Shown here: positions 32,372 through 43,059 of the stretch, piece by piece
How positions within the stretch are numbered: the stretch's first letter is position 1
How the letters are laid out: every line of letters begins with the position of its first letter
DNA from: Eleginops maclovinus
Lineage: Eukaryota; Chordata; Actinopteri; Perciformes; Eleginopidae
Length of the DNA: 64,000 bases
Direction of reading: 5' to 3'
Assembly: GCF_036324505.1 (NCBI RefSeq)
Contig: NC_086370.1
Span: 1,431,259-1,495,258, forward strand
Notes under the pieces: model-generated
What the model saw: the letters and a program-made list of their open reading frames with translations, nothing else
What the model was told of the DNA's origin: nothing
Databases searched by the model: none
Translations under genes and position numbers: made by a program

Positions 32372-32803
32372 CCCTCCCCAAACCAGTGTGAGTCCTCACA
32401 AGTGCTGCTAAACAGTACACTTAACTAAAAGTTTGCTAAAACAATCAAACTTCTGCAAAACAACTACACAGCAACACATTAGCACCATGGAATGATATTA
32501 TAACCTTGTTTCACAGTTTAAGATTATATAAACACTGTAAACATCTTTTAGAACAGAAATCTACAAAGAGCACATGACAAACTCTCCTCACCTCAGTCTG
32601 CCATCAAACAACTGAGTGAGAGAGGGTGCAACTCAGGTAGATGACGTCACTGCCGAAAGTGAAGACTTCAAAAAAACGGTCTTTTGTAGTAACCATACCA
32701 AAATAAAAGTGACAATAAATAATATTGGAACAATAAAATAAAACGTGAGGGATTATTGGTGGAATGCATTCCTGTATATTTATATACCTGCTACACTTGG
32801 AGG
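32372..32803 (-). other. 5' flank of the gypsy element (possible LTR/leader)
   Basis: Noncoding, AT-rich. On the minus strand a TATATAAATATA box lies near 32775-32787, just inside a TGTAGCAGG sequence that could be the start of an LTR. No primer-binding site or matching 3' LTR was found, since the other end of the element is truncated. Confidence 0.35.
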
Positions 32804-32811
32804 GTCGAGAT

Positions 32812-33393
32812 TAGGGATGCTCCGATCAGCATTTTTGGGGGCCGATCCGATCACCGATCACAGGAATCATATATCTGCCGATACCGATACCGATCACCGA
32901 TCACAGAATAGATGGGAGAATAATAATAATTATAATATATTATATATATATATATAATATAATAATTCCATGAGCTTTGTTGTAATATCCCTCCACCTTT
33001 TACTGTCCCTGCTGTAAGGCTCCAGACGTCTAAACGTTTCACTGACAGTGGGCTGAGTGACGGCGGCCGTCTTTTTTTTTGTCCGGGCTTGTTCCTCATA
33101 CTCGCCGTATTCTGTTATGTGGCGCGTTCTCAAATGTCGGATGAGGTTAGTTGTATTAAATTGTCGTTGTTGTTGACCACCTCTTGGTATTTCGGCGTTG
33201 CATATCTTGCAAACAGCGAGTTTTACATCTTTTTCGGAAACTGTGAAAAAATTCCAGACCGGAGAACTCATGCTGCCTGTGCCAGCCTCATTCATGAGAG
33301 CGGATAAACAGTCGCAGGTTAATTAGCCACGCGCTGGAATGCGGGAAACAAAACAGTCTCATATAATATACGTCACGCGCAGAATGTCTCCGG

Positions 33394-33433
<40 letters not shown>

Positions 33434-33536
33434 CGATCGGCTTTTCTGATCTGCACTTTGAGAGCACACCGATCAACCTGTTTAGGATCAATATCGGCCG
33501 ATAACGATCTGCGGCCGATCGATCGGAGCATCCCTA
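32812..33536 (-). mobile_element. non-autonomous hAT element with perfect 8-bp target duplication
   Basis: The left end TAGGGATGCTCCGATC and right end GATCGGAGCATCCCTA are terminal inverted repeats. GTCGAGAT lies on both sides (32804-32811 and 33537-33544), the 8-bp duplication expected of hAT. Internally it retains a BED-finger coding piece but no catalytic domain. Two (TA)n runs (about 32938-32957 and 33406-33431) are inside. Confidence 0.93.
32930..33295 (-). pseudogene. BED zinc finger remnant of hAT transposase
   Basis: The minus-strand frame starts MNEAGTGSMSSPVWNFF and continues VCKICNAEIPRGG, then NTTNLIRHLRTRH: the C-x2-C and H-x4-H pattern of a BED finger with its aromatic lead-in. 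Text from the region after the finger follows (VSETFRRLEPYSRDSKRW) before the frame enters a TA repeat and stops. A DNA-binding domain without the nuclease. Confidence 0.85.
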
Positions 33537-33544
33537 GTCGAGAT

Positions 33545-33750
33545 CGAGACCCACAAAAACAAGTCAATTTTCAAGACCATGGGTCTAAATGGGAAATTGG
33601 CAAGAAAAACGCTTTCTCTCATACTTTAATTAGCTAAAATACTGTTGTGGCCTACATGAATGTACAGGGTAGGTTTTTTAATAACACAAATTTGAGAATC
33701 ATTATCATGAGACATGCAGGCCTAGTTGCTGAGTTATGTGAGGAAATATA
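33545..33750. repeat. left part of the split copy of the 17936-18400 segment
   Basis: From about 33590 to 33750 the sequence matches 18040-18195. The match resumes at 46375 on the other side of the hAT insertion. The first 45 bases (CGAGACCCACAAAAAC...) are unassigned. Confidence 0.75.
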
Positions 33751-33939
33751 TAGGGCTGAACGATTAATTGCATTTGCGATAATATCGCGATATGACAAAA
33801 CGACATTTTCCAAGCGCAAAGGCTGCGATTTGACTGGTCATGTGATCTGGTCACGTGATTTGCGAGCGAACCAAGCGGAGCCGAGCGAAGCCGAGCAGGC
33901 AGGGAAAGAAGTCAACGCTGCGCTTGAACCTGTTGCACA

Positions 33940-34138
33940 ATGGCCTCAGGCTCGTCAGAAGAGTGCACGGCTGGAAGTTTGGTACCAAAGAGGGGCGGCA
34001 CGTCAGTTGTGTGGAATTATTTTGGCTTTAAAAAGGAAGATGCTGCGCAACGTCAGGTATTGTGCAGAACGTGCCTCGCTACTGTTGCTACCTCACGAGG
34101 TAACACTACAAACCTTTATCAACACTTTAAAAAAAACC
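33940..34138 (+). pseudogene. hAT transposase exon 1a: BED finger
   Basis: From the ATG at 33940 the frame encodes SVVWNYFGFKKEDAAQRQ, VLCRTCLATVATSRGNTT, and NLYQHFKKNHK: a complete BED finger (C-x2-C, H-x4-H). The frame is then interrupted by the L2-type LINE at 34145. Confidence 0.85.
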
Positions 34139-34144
34139 ACAAAG

Positions 34145-34489
34145 GTTTCAAGGTTTCAAGGTTTTATTTGTCATATGCACAGCAGATACAACGTATATGT
34201 TGGCAATGAAAATCTTATGTCCGATGCTCCTCCAACAACTCAACATACATGGTGCAAAAGATAAATAAAATAGTGCAAAAAGAGAGAAGAATATTTACAA
34301 TAACAACAATAAAGATTTGAGGATGTGAAATATATACATATGTGGAATACATTGAAAGTATTTAAACACTTTACTCTGTGGAATGAGGAGGTATGGACAG
34401 ATGCATATATTACGTATAACAGATGTATATGGCAGATATGTATAATATATAGATATGTGTACTATAAACAGATATGTATGGCAGATGTG

Positions 34490-34527
<38 letters not shown>

Positions 34528-37485
34528 ACTATAAACAGATGTGAGTAGACATTCACACAGCTCAGGAGTTCAGCAGTCTTATAGCCTGTGGTATAAAACT
34601 GTCTCTGAGTCTGGTGGTCTTGGTCCGGATGCTGCGGTACCGTCTGCCAGACGGCAGCAGACAGAACAGATTGTTGCTGGGGTGATGGGGGTCCTTTAAT
34701 ATCCTACCAGCCTTCTTCCTACACTGCTGGGTGTAGAGGTCCTCCATGGATGGCAGCTCCGTCCTGGTGATGTGCTGAGCAGTTTTCACCACCCTCTGTA
34801 GAGTCTTACGGTTGAGGGCGGTGCAACTGCCATACCAGGCGGTGATGCAGCCAGTCAGGATACTCTCGATGGTGCACCTGTAGAAGTTGCAGAGTATCCT
34901 GGAGTCCATGTTGAACTTTCGCAGCCTGCGGAGGAAGAAGAGCCGCTGTCGAGCCATCTTGGATATGACCCTGGTGTGATGTGTCCATGTCAGGTCCTCA
35001 CTGATGTTTACCCCGAGGAACCTGAAGCTGCTGACTCTCTCCACAGGAGTCCCGTCGATGGTGATGGGTGTGTGTGCCTCTCTCTGCCTCTTCCTGTAGT
35101 CCACAATCAGCTCCTTTGTTTTGCTGACGTTGAGATGGAGGTTGTTGTCCTGGCACCAAGATGTCAGGGCTCTGACCTCCTCTCTGTACGCCGTCTCGTC
35201 GCCGTCTGTGATCAGGCCGATGACGGTCGTGTCGTCAGCAAACTTGATGATGGTGTTGGAGCTGTGTGTGGCCACGCAGTCGTGCGTGAACAGGGAGTAG
35301 AGGAGAGGGCTGAGCACACAACCCTGAGGGGCTCCGGTGTTGAGGGTCAAGGTGGAGGATGTGATGTTCCCCATCCGCACTGCCTGGGATCTGCCCGTCA
35401 GGAAGCTCATGATCCAGTCACAGAGGGCGCTGTTGAGCCCAAGGTCCCTGAGCTTAATGATGAGCTTGGAGGGCACAATGGTGTTGAATGCTGAACTGTA
35501 GTCAATGAACAGCATTCTCACATAAGTGTTCCTCTGTTCCAGGTGGGAGAGGGCAGTGTGGAGGGTGAGGGAGATGGCATCATCCGTGGACCTGTTTGCT
35601 CTGTAGGCAAACTGCAGGGGGTCCAGTGAGTCAGGGAGGGAGGAGGTGATAAAAGTTTTGACTAACCGCTCAAAGCACTTCATGATGATGGAGGTGAGTG
35701 CAACTGGGCGGTAGTCATTGAGGCAGATGGGTTTTGTCTTTTTGGGGACAGGGACAATGATGGACTCTTTAAAACATGTGGGGACTACAGACTGGAGCAG
35801 TGACCTATTGAAAATGTCTGTGAACACATCTGCCAGCTGAACTGCACACACCTTGAGAGCACGGCCAGGGATGCCATCAGGTCCAGGAGCCCTGTGTGCG
35901 TTGATCCTTTTCAGAGATCTACACACATCTGCACTGGTTAAAACCAGTGAGCAGGGATCCTGGGCCTTTTGTGCCTCCACAGCCGGGGGCTTCTCAAAGC
36001 GTGCATAAAATGTGTTCAGTTCATCTGGGAGAGATGCAGACACTTCCTCAGCACCACTCGTTGTCCTTTTGTAGTCTGTTATTGTTTTTAGTCCAGACCA
36101 CATATTTCTGGCGTTGGAGCCCTTGTAGTTCGACTCCACCTTGTCCCTGTATTGTCTTTTCGCACTGCTAATAGCTCTCCGGAGTGCATACCTGGAATTC
36201 CTGTACTCATCCAAATCACCGCCGCTGTGCGCGATGGCCCGTGCTTTAAGTTTAGCTCGGACCTCGCCGTTTATCCAGGGCTTCTCATTTGGGAATGTCC
36301 GTACAGTAATCCGCGGCACGACGTCATCGATGCATTTGCCGATGTAGCAAATGACCGCGTCAGTGTGTGTGTTTATATCGTCCTCCTCAAACACACACCA
36401 CTCCGTGATGCCAAAGCAGTGGCGGAGAGCAGAGTCAGACTGCTCGGACCAACGCTGCACTGTTCTTGTCACAGGTCGGTCCCTCTTCAGTCTCTGCCGG
36501 TAAACGGGGAGCAGAAGAAGAGATATGTGGTCTGACTTGCCGAAGGGGGGGGCGGGGGAGGGCTTTATATCCATGCCGGAAAGGAGTGTAAACATGGTCC
36601 AGTGTATTTCCACCGCGCGTGGGGCAGCTGACGTGCTGATAGTATTTCGGCAGGACTTTCTTCATGTTGGCTCTGTTAAAATCCCCGGCCACAATAAATG
36701 CGGCCTCTGGCCGAGAAGTCTCTGTCCTGTCGATAATCCCATACAGCTCCTCCAGCGCTGTGTTGTTGTCAGCGTGCGGCGGAACATACACTGCTGTTAG
36801 AACAACAGATGTGAACTCCCTCGGCAGATAAAAAGGCCGGCATCCGATCATGATGTGCTCTAGGCTGGGAGAACAGTCCGAAGAAATGATCTCCACATCT
36901 GAGCACCAGTTGTTGTTAATCATGAAGCAGACACCTCCTCCCTTGCTCTTCCCTGAGTTTATTGTCCGGTCCTGGCGATGAATGGAGAATCCGTGTGGAG
37001 CAATGGCGGCGTCCGGTATCGTGGGGTCGAGCCAAGTCTCCGTGAAAACCAAAACATTACAGGTCTTAATGTCCCGTTGAAATGCCACCCTGCTACGGAG
37101 TTCGTCCAGCTTATTATCCAGGGATTGGACATTTGCCAGAAGTAAACTCGGTAGAGGAGGCCTGTTTTCACGTTTCCTCAGCCTGACCAGGACCCCGGCC
37201 CGGGAACCTCGTGGTCTCTTCCTCCTGCGCTCCACAGGTAGAGCTCCAGCAGGTAAACACGGAGACTCTCCATTGTTTGCAGGTCGTCGTGGATTATTGC
37301 TGTCCACCAGCGACCTGATGTGTAAAAGTTGTTCTCTATCATATTGGATGATAGGGCTCGCTTGGGCGGTTTGCATGTTGCAAAAAAAGTTAAAAACAAC
37401 CAACAAAGTAAAACAATAAAAACACTAAGATGTGGAGTTGTTGAGGAGCTCGAGACACGGCAGCCATCCTCGGCGCCATCTTACT
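34145..37485 (-). mobile_element. L2-type LINE copy 3, full length, one frameshift
   Basis: Reverse-strand copy, with its 3' tail (GGTTTCAAGG repeats) at 34145 and its 5' end CCGAGGATGG...AGATGGCG reaching 37481. ACAAAG at 34139-34144 and 37486-37491 is the target duplication. Very similar to copy 2 throughout. Confidence 0.92.
34562..37376 (-). pseudogene. L2-type LINE polyprotein with single-base frameshift
   Basis: The ATG at 37376 starts the same protein as 24900-27713. The endonuclease part is open to about 36560 and the reverse transcriptase part is open in another frame from there to the stop at 34562. The break is a run of eight C (sense strand) near 36545-36552 where copy 2 has seven, just before the GKSDH motif. 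All catalytic residues are otherwise present. This may be a true mutation or a homopolymer sequencing error. Confidence 0.9.
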
Positions 37486-37491
37486 ACAAAG

Positions 37492-38121
37492 CCATGTATG
37501 ATAGTTGCATGGCTAGAATGCCAACGACCAGTGCTACAACTTCAAGTACCAGCCGACAGGGATAGGTGACCTTGCTGTTTGAAGGTATTACTCCTTATGA
37601 ACAGAATTCGAAACGGCACGCGGAAATAACGGAGTTCATAGCGAAAGACATGATGCCCATTAGTGTAGTGGCCAATCCTGGGTTTGCGGCTTTGGTGAGA
37701 ACACTGCATAAGCGGTACAGAATGCCCTCACGCACACATTTTAGCCAGGTTGCCATACCGGAGCTATACAAAAAATGCAGACAGAGAGTTGCAGCCGAGC
37801 TGAAAACAGTGGAGTTTTTTGCGACAACAACTGATCTGTGGTCGAGCCGTACGTCGGAGCCATATCAGAGTCTAACGGTGCATTACATTGACGAAGACTT
37901 GAATCTCAAAGCTCGCTGCCTTCAAGCATCGAACTTCCCGGACAACCACACAGGGCAAAATATTGCAGCCGGCCTGAGAGAGGGGCTTGCCAGCTGGGAT
38001 CTACAGGAAGAAAACCACATCTGCATAACGACGGACAACGCATCGAATATGGTGATGGCAGCACAGCTAAATGGATGGACCAGACTGCAGTGTTTTGGGC
38101 ACCGATTACATCTTGCCATCG
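37492..38121 (+). pseudogene. hAT transposase exon 1b: catalytic core start
   Basis: Continues the hAT protein after the LINE. The readable text includes HAEITEFIAKDMMPISVVAN, FFATTTDLWSSRTSEPYQSL (first catalytic Asp in TTDLW), ICITTDNASNMVMAAQ (second Asp) and LQCFGHRLHLAIG. A TAG at 37563-37565 interrupts the frame near its start. The exon ends at G|GTATGTAAAT with phase 1. Confidence 0.85.
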
Positions 38122-38415
<294 letters not shown>

Positions 38416-39043
38416 GATATGCACTCAAAGATGACAGAGTGTCAAGAGCATTAGGGCTGTGCAAGAAGGTGGTGGGGCACTTCTCTCACAGTTGGAAGAA
38501 GAAGGTGGCAATGACTGAAGCACAGAGGGAGCTCAAACTCCCTGAGCACAGCCTCATCACTGAATGCCCAACAAGATGGGGATCCAAAGAAATAATGGTT
38601 GCCAGGGTGCTAGAGCAGCTCAAAGCCATTTCTCAGGTATTGTCAGGTGACCGATATGCACGCTCCCTCATCCCATCCTGGTAGGATGTTCAGGTGTTGG
38701 AGTCTGTTCACAGTGCACTGCATCCTCTCCTGGACTTTACAGATGCTCTCTCTGGAGAGGAGTATGTGAGCATCTCCTACCTCAAACCAGCTCTTCACCT
38801 TCTGGCCACATCAGTCTTGGCTGAAGATCAAGAGGACACTGACCTGACTAGGTCAATCAAAACCAAGGTCCTGGCATACCTCAATGATAAGTACAGTGAC
38901 CCCAGCATCCAAGAGCGTTTGGATGTTGCATCCTTCCTGGACCCCAGGTTCAAAACCCAATACATCACGCAGACAACATTCCCACTATTAAGACCCGACT
39001 CAAGACTGAAATGCTGGAATCAGCAAGGCGTGCATATAGCCAG
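38416..39043 (+). pseudogene. hAT transposase exon 2
   Basis: Encodes YALKDDRVSRALGLCKKVVG, LITECPTRWGSKEIMVARVL (the conserved T-R-W block), and ISYLKPALHLLATSVLAE, then VASFLDPRFKTQYI: the usual order in hAT cores. A TAG at about 38682 and a frame change near 38985 are visible defects. The exon ends at CAG|GTTAGT in phase 0. Confidence 0.82.
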
Positions 39044-39156
39044 GTTAGTAATAATTATGTATCTATGATATCAAAAACACACTTCATATTTATTTATTTG
39101 TAATCTAACTTCAATACTAATTGCTGTGTTTTTTTTTTTTTTTTTTCATCTGATAG
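39044..39156 (+). other. hAT transposase intron 2
   Basis: Donor GTTAGT, a long T run (39128-39146) and acceptor CATCTGATAG; 113 bases. The reading frame on both sides supports it. Confidence 0.7.
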
Positions 39157-39393
39157 GAGAAGAGGTCTCGTACTGAAACCACTCCGAGGCCTCAAGGTGC
39201 ACAGCCCTCTGGCGAAAAGGAGAAGAAGTCTCTTGGCAGCTTCTTCAAGATTGCCGTGGCCTCTTCTGCTTCTCTTATGCAACTTGAAGATGTCGCTGAG
39301 GCAGAGTTAAACACTTACCTCATGACCCCTGCCATTGATGGAGAAGATGACCCCTTGGCCTGGTGGAAGAAAAAAAAATCTGTGAGGTCCTGA
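39157..39393 (+). pseudogene. hAT transposase exon 3, truncated
   Basis: Reads EKRSRTETTPRPQGAQPSGE, then SLGSFFKIAVASSASLMQLE, VAEAELNTYL and DPLAWWKKK, where the frame stops (TGA 39391). In related transposases this last motif is followed by the dimerisation helix with the PAERVFS signature, which is missing here although a copy of that end appears at 1-138. The transposase therefore lacks its C terminus. Confidence 0.82.
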
Positions 39394-39627
39394 GAACGAC
39401 ACAGAACAATCTTTCTGGCTGACTGCCATACTCATTTTGCACTTTAGTATGTTGTGTGCTGCTGTTACTGAGTGAATATCACATTTCCATTAGTGTTCAA
39501 AACGTTTTTTTCCCTTCTTTTAATAAGAACATTCACTAGTTTATTTTGTGTTGATTGGGAGTTTGATTTACCTAAAAGATGTTCAAGTTCCTGCACTTTA
39601 GTATGTGTGATGTTACTGACTGGAGAT
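39394..39627 (+). other. 3' noncoding part of the hAT element, left of ERV1
   Basis: AT-rich, no gene. It contains two GCACTTTAGTATGT repeats (about 39439 and 39593). It continues at 46016 after ERV1. Confidence 0.7.
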
Positions 39628-40060
39628 TGTGGTGTATTAAATCTGTTCATACATACAGCTAGTTAAATCGGTTCACAATACAGCTAGTTACTCTCCGAGG
39701 TCATGAAGAGTGCAGAGAAGACGTTGTTCAGGGGCCAGATGGTGGGCTGTCGGATGTTGTATAATAACCTCCGAAGTACGTTAGGAAGCCAAGATGAACG
39801 GACACATGTCACTTAGTGAGGCATACATTGTTATTGATTACTTCCCGTGAGCACACACACTTTGGATGTTCACATACATGTTTCTCCTATAAATTGCATG
39901 CACAAAGACAGTTCGGAGGGACTTCCACAATTGGCTCTGGGAACCTCGCATCGCCCGTGTTGGTGTATGATACTATGCTGTTGTAATAAACCTTATTAAA
40001 GCTGGTGTCTCCGGTGACTTCTTCTTCATCTTCACAAATATCGCTACAAGATATACTTCA
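39628..40060 (+). repeat. ERV1 5' LTR
   Basis: TG...CA termini. A TATA box (TATAAAT, 39888-39894) follows CTCC, and an AATAAA lies at 39985-39990, so U3, R and U5 are in the expected order. Its U3 start differs from that of ERV2 while the 3' half is shared, marking a related subfamily. Confidence 0.9.
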
Positions 40061-40064
40061 GAAT

Positions 40065-40081
40065 TGGCGTCACGAACTTGG
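40065..40081 (+). promoter_or_regulatory. ERV1 primer-binding-site candidate
   Basis: TGGCGTCACGAACTTGG starts four bases after the LTR and is identical at the same place in ERV2 (55266). It begins with TGG, as needed to pair with a tRNA 3' CCA. I cannot name the tRNA with confidence. Confidence 0.5.
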
Positions 40082-42533
40082 CCGTCTTGCGATCTTCAGG
40101 CGACTCTACAACACATCTCCTGCCAAGGCATCACAGTCCGGTGAGCATTTGTTGGGTTGGATGTGATGTGTTGCTCTGGCTCGCACCGGGCGAAATGATG
40201 TGTGGGTATATGCCATGTTTGTGTTGATGTTGGAGTGAGACTCCGTTCTAAATTGGGGATTTATTGCGTAGTGCACAACGCAATAGGGGGGAGTGTATTG
40301 AAGTAAAAGAAATAGGGAAACAGGAATGGGAAGGAATATAGGTATAAGTAAAGGATGTGAAGTTAAAAGCAAAAGGGTAGAATAAGCCTAATTAGTAACG
40401 AAAAAGGGAGCTACATAACGGTGCAAGATTAACGAAGATGGGCCCCCAGCTTCTTAACGGTAAGACATTTGTAAAGTAGACACTGTGTGAAAATTGACTT
40501 TGAAAGATAGTCATATTTGGAAGGTAAGGTAGATAACCCTGGGCCCAGGGCAATTGGTCAACGGTAAAAATATAGAAAGGAATAAGGATAAAGGAAATAA
40601 AAGGAAAAGGAAAAAGGAGCCGCGGATTTGGATGAAGCCCTCAGAAGAGGCGATGTTAGATGGGCCTAAAAATCCTGAAAAGTTACTAGGTTGATTTTTT
40701 GGGTCTGTTCTGGGAACTGGGTGTAGAATAAGAAAATTCATTGGTTTCTATTTGGCATTTGTTGACGAACAAATGTTGGGATTAGTCATTTGAGTATTTT
40801 ACACCTATTAAGGTAGCAGACATTTAGAAATAAAGGGATAATAGGAGCGGCAAGGAAAAGCATGCTATAGGGAAATGTATGAATGAGCGCTCTTGGTGAA
40901 AGTTAGGATTGACTGCCTACTGTGTGTTTGGAAGAATGCTGAATTTATGGGGTGCTGGACGGAGCTGGGCTCTGCTGCATCTGTGTGTGTGAAGGGCTAA
41001 AAATAGCCCAACATTTGAGGGAGAGATACGGAGGAGAGAAGAGAGTCAGTAAAATCCAGGAAAAGGATTCTGTGTACTGTTAAAACATATGAGCCTCTTT
41101 GAAGAAGATGTTTTGACGTCGCACTAGTAAAAGATATGAGCCTCCAAGAAGAGGACATTTTGAAACAGTAAAAAATATATGTAAATATATATATGAACTT
41201 TTTCTCAGAGGACTTTTATTTGGCTAAAACTGATGAGCTTTCTGGGGAACATTTTCGAATCTGCTACAAATGATGAGTCTCTGTTAAGGGAACATTTTTA
41301 AACTGGTTAAAGTGTATGAGCCCCCAGAAAAGACGTTCATGATTTTGAAGAAAAATGAAGAGATCGTTTGAGATATTTATATGCCTATGCAGCACTATAA
41401 AGTAACTTTTTGAAGTAATATACAGATGCTGGTTATCTATTGAGTTTGTCTTTGCCAAACGGAGACCTGCAACTTCAATTTCTTGTTTCTATTTTATTCT
41501 GTTTGAGTTTGGTTGAGAAAGGGGGGTCTCCTCCTTCCTCCCCATCATCTGTATGTGGGGAAGCTGAAACGCAGAGAGGGGCTGCAGAGGACGTGAAAAC
41601 CTGGCCAGGATACGATAGGGACTGAGGATTGCTGACTACAGAGGGTGCAGCATTAATCCAGTCTGAATCCAGGCCAGTGCAGTTCTTATCCACAGCTCTT
41701 CTATACCTGCTTTTTGACTATATTCAAGTGTGTTCATTTACAGTTAAACATCACTGATATGCCTTTGGTGTACTTTCATATATTTTATTATATGAGTATT
41801 TAAACACTTCTAAACTGAATTGGGGTTAATAAATTGCAGGATTTGCATTCACGAGTATACCTGCTGTAGTTGGTTTGGAATAAGGCTTGGCAACAGACTG
41901 AGTACACGCATTTTAAATATTTATTAGAGTGTTAAGTTTTGGAGCTTGACTTTGTTGGGAGCGCATGGGCGTGGATTATTGGTTGTCGGTTCGGACTGTG
42001 GTACCAGTGTCTTTGTTGTGGTGGCTTTGTTTTTATGGAAATAAGCTGTTTCAGTCCCTTACAGTGGGTCATTCTTTATATCTTTTTCCATTGAAATATT
42101 ATATTACAATCGAGTAATGAATTGAGTGCACAACACCTACCACTGATTGATTGGTTGATTGAATTTGTCGATTGATTGATTGATTTGATTGATCGATTGA
42201 TTAGTTAGTTGATTAATTGATTGATTTTGTCGATTGATTGATTGATTGGTAGATTGATTTGGTGGATTGATTGATTTGATTGATTGATTTGGTTGATTGA
42301 TTAATTGGTTTGATTGGTGGATTGATTGATTGATTGATTGATTAATTATTGATTGCTTGATTTGGTAGATTGATTGATTGATTGATTGGTTTAATCGAGT
42401 GGATGATTTATGGAAAAATTAATAATAAAATAAATAAACAGAGAGGGAGAAGTGATTTAAATAGCTTTAAGTAGTTTAGAAGTTTCAGCAATAGGGTCAA
42501 TTTAGGATTTGGGAACGTAAAACACTTGTCAAA
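40082..42533 (+). other. ERV1 noncoding leader
   Basis: Nearly 2.5 kb without a long sense ORF, closely matched by the leader of ERV2 (55284-59494). It contains degenerate repeats built on TATGAGCCTCxxxGAAGAxGA at about 41090-41340, and a GATT/TTGA simple repeat at 42140-42400. At 41790-41792 lies the empty TA site that holds the Tc1 element in ERV2. Confidence 0.75.
42140..42400 (+). repeat. (GATT)n-rich tract in ERV1 leader
   Basis: Runs of TGATTGAT with variants TTTGTCGATTGA and TTTGGT. The homologous tract in ERV2 is at 58980-59356 and has a different internal arrangement, including (ATTTG)n. Confidence 0.9.
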
Positions 42534-42959
42534 ATGAAGAAAAAGAACATTAAAACTACCAATCCAAATGTAATTACTCCTGGGGATGTAGTACAGAAGA
42601 ATAATCCTTTAATTAAGGGTATTGAAAAGAGGTCCGAGAAATGGCACAAACGTTGGCCTGATATTGAACAACCATGGCCAGTGGAAGGGACGCTTAACAT
42701 TGATGTAATCAATACAATGCAAGTGCTCGTTTCTACCTACAAAACTGACCAAAAGCAGGTAAAGAAAGGGAGAGAAGATTTGGAAACATTAACTTTCAAT
42801 ATGTCCCTGCAGAACCAGGGTGTTTGGAGCGTAAAAAATCAGAGATTCCACAGGACTGTGAAACTGCCCCAGAAGGTTCTGGAGATCCAGTTAGACAAAA
42901 GAATACAAGACCCAGTTCGAAGTAAAGTCAAACCCAGACGCTACGAAGAAGAAGGCTGA
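42534..42959 (+). pseudogene. ERV1 gag N-terminal remnant
   Basis: A 141-codon frame starting MKKKNIKTTNPNVITPGD and including KWHKRWPDIEQPWPVEG. The corresponding start in ERV2 is followed by a full-length gag. Here the sequence after about 42755 diverges from ERV2 and ends in a stop, so capsid and nucleocapsid are deleted. After the stop, 43000-43110 matches the sequence that follows the nucleocapsid in ERV2. Confidence 0.75.
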
Positions 42960-43059
42960 AGTAACGAGGGGGATAGAGTCTGGTGTGGACAGTAGTAAGG
43001 AGACTTTTGGAGTTGGAGAACAGATGAGAGAGGAGAATGATGTTGATTCATCTGTGACA

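Noticed and set aside
37390..37481. CG-rich start of the LINE as a host CpG-island promoter
   Set aside because: The same sequence is the 5' end of LINE copy 2 and belongs to the element.
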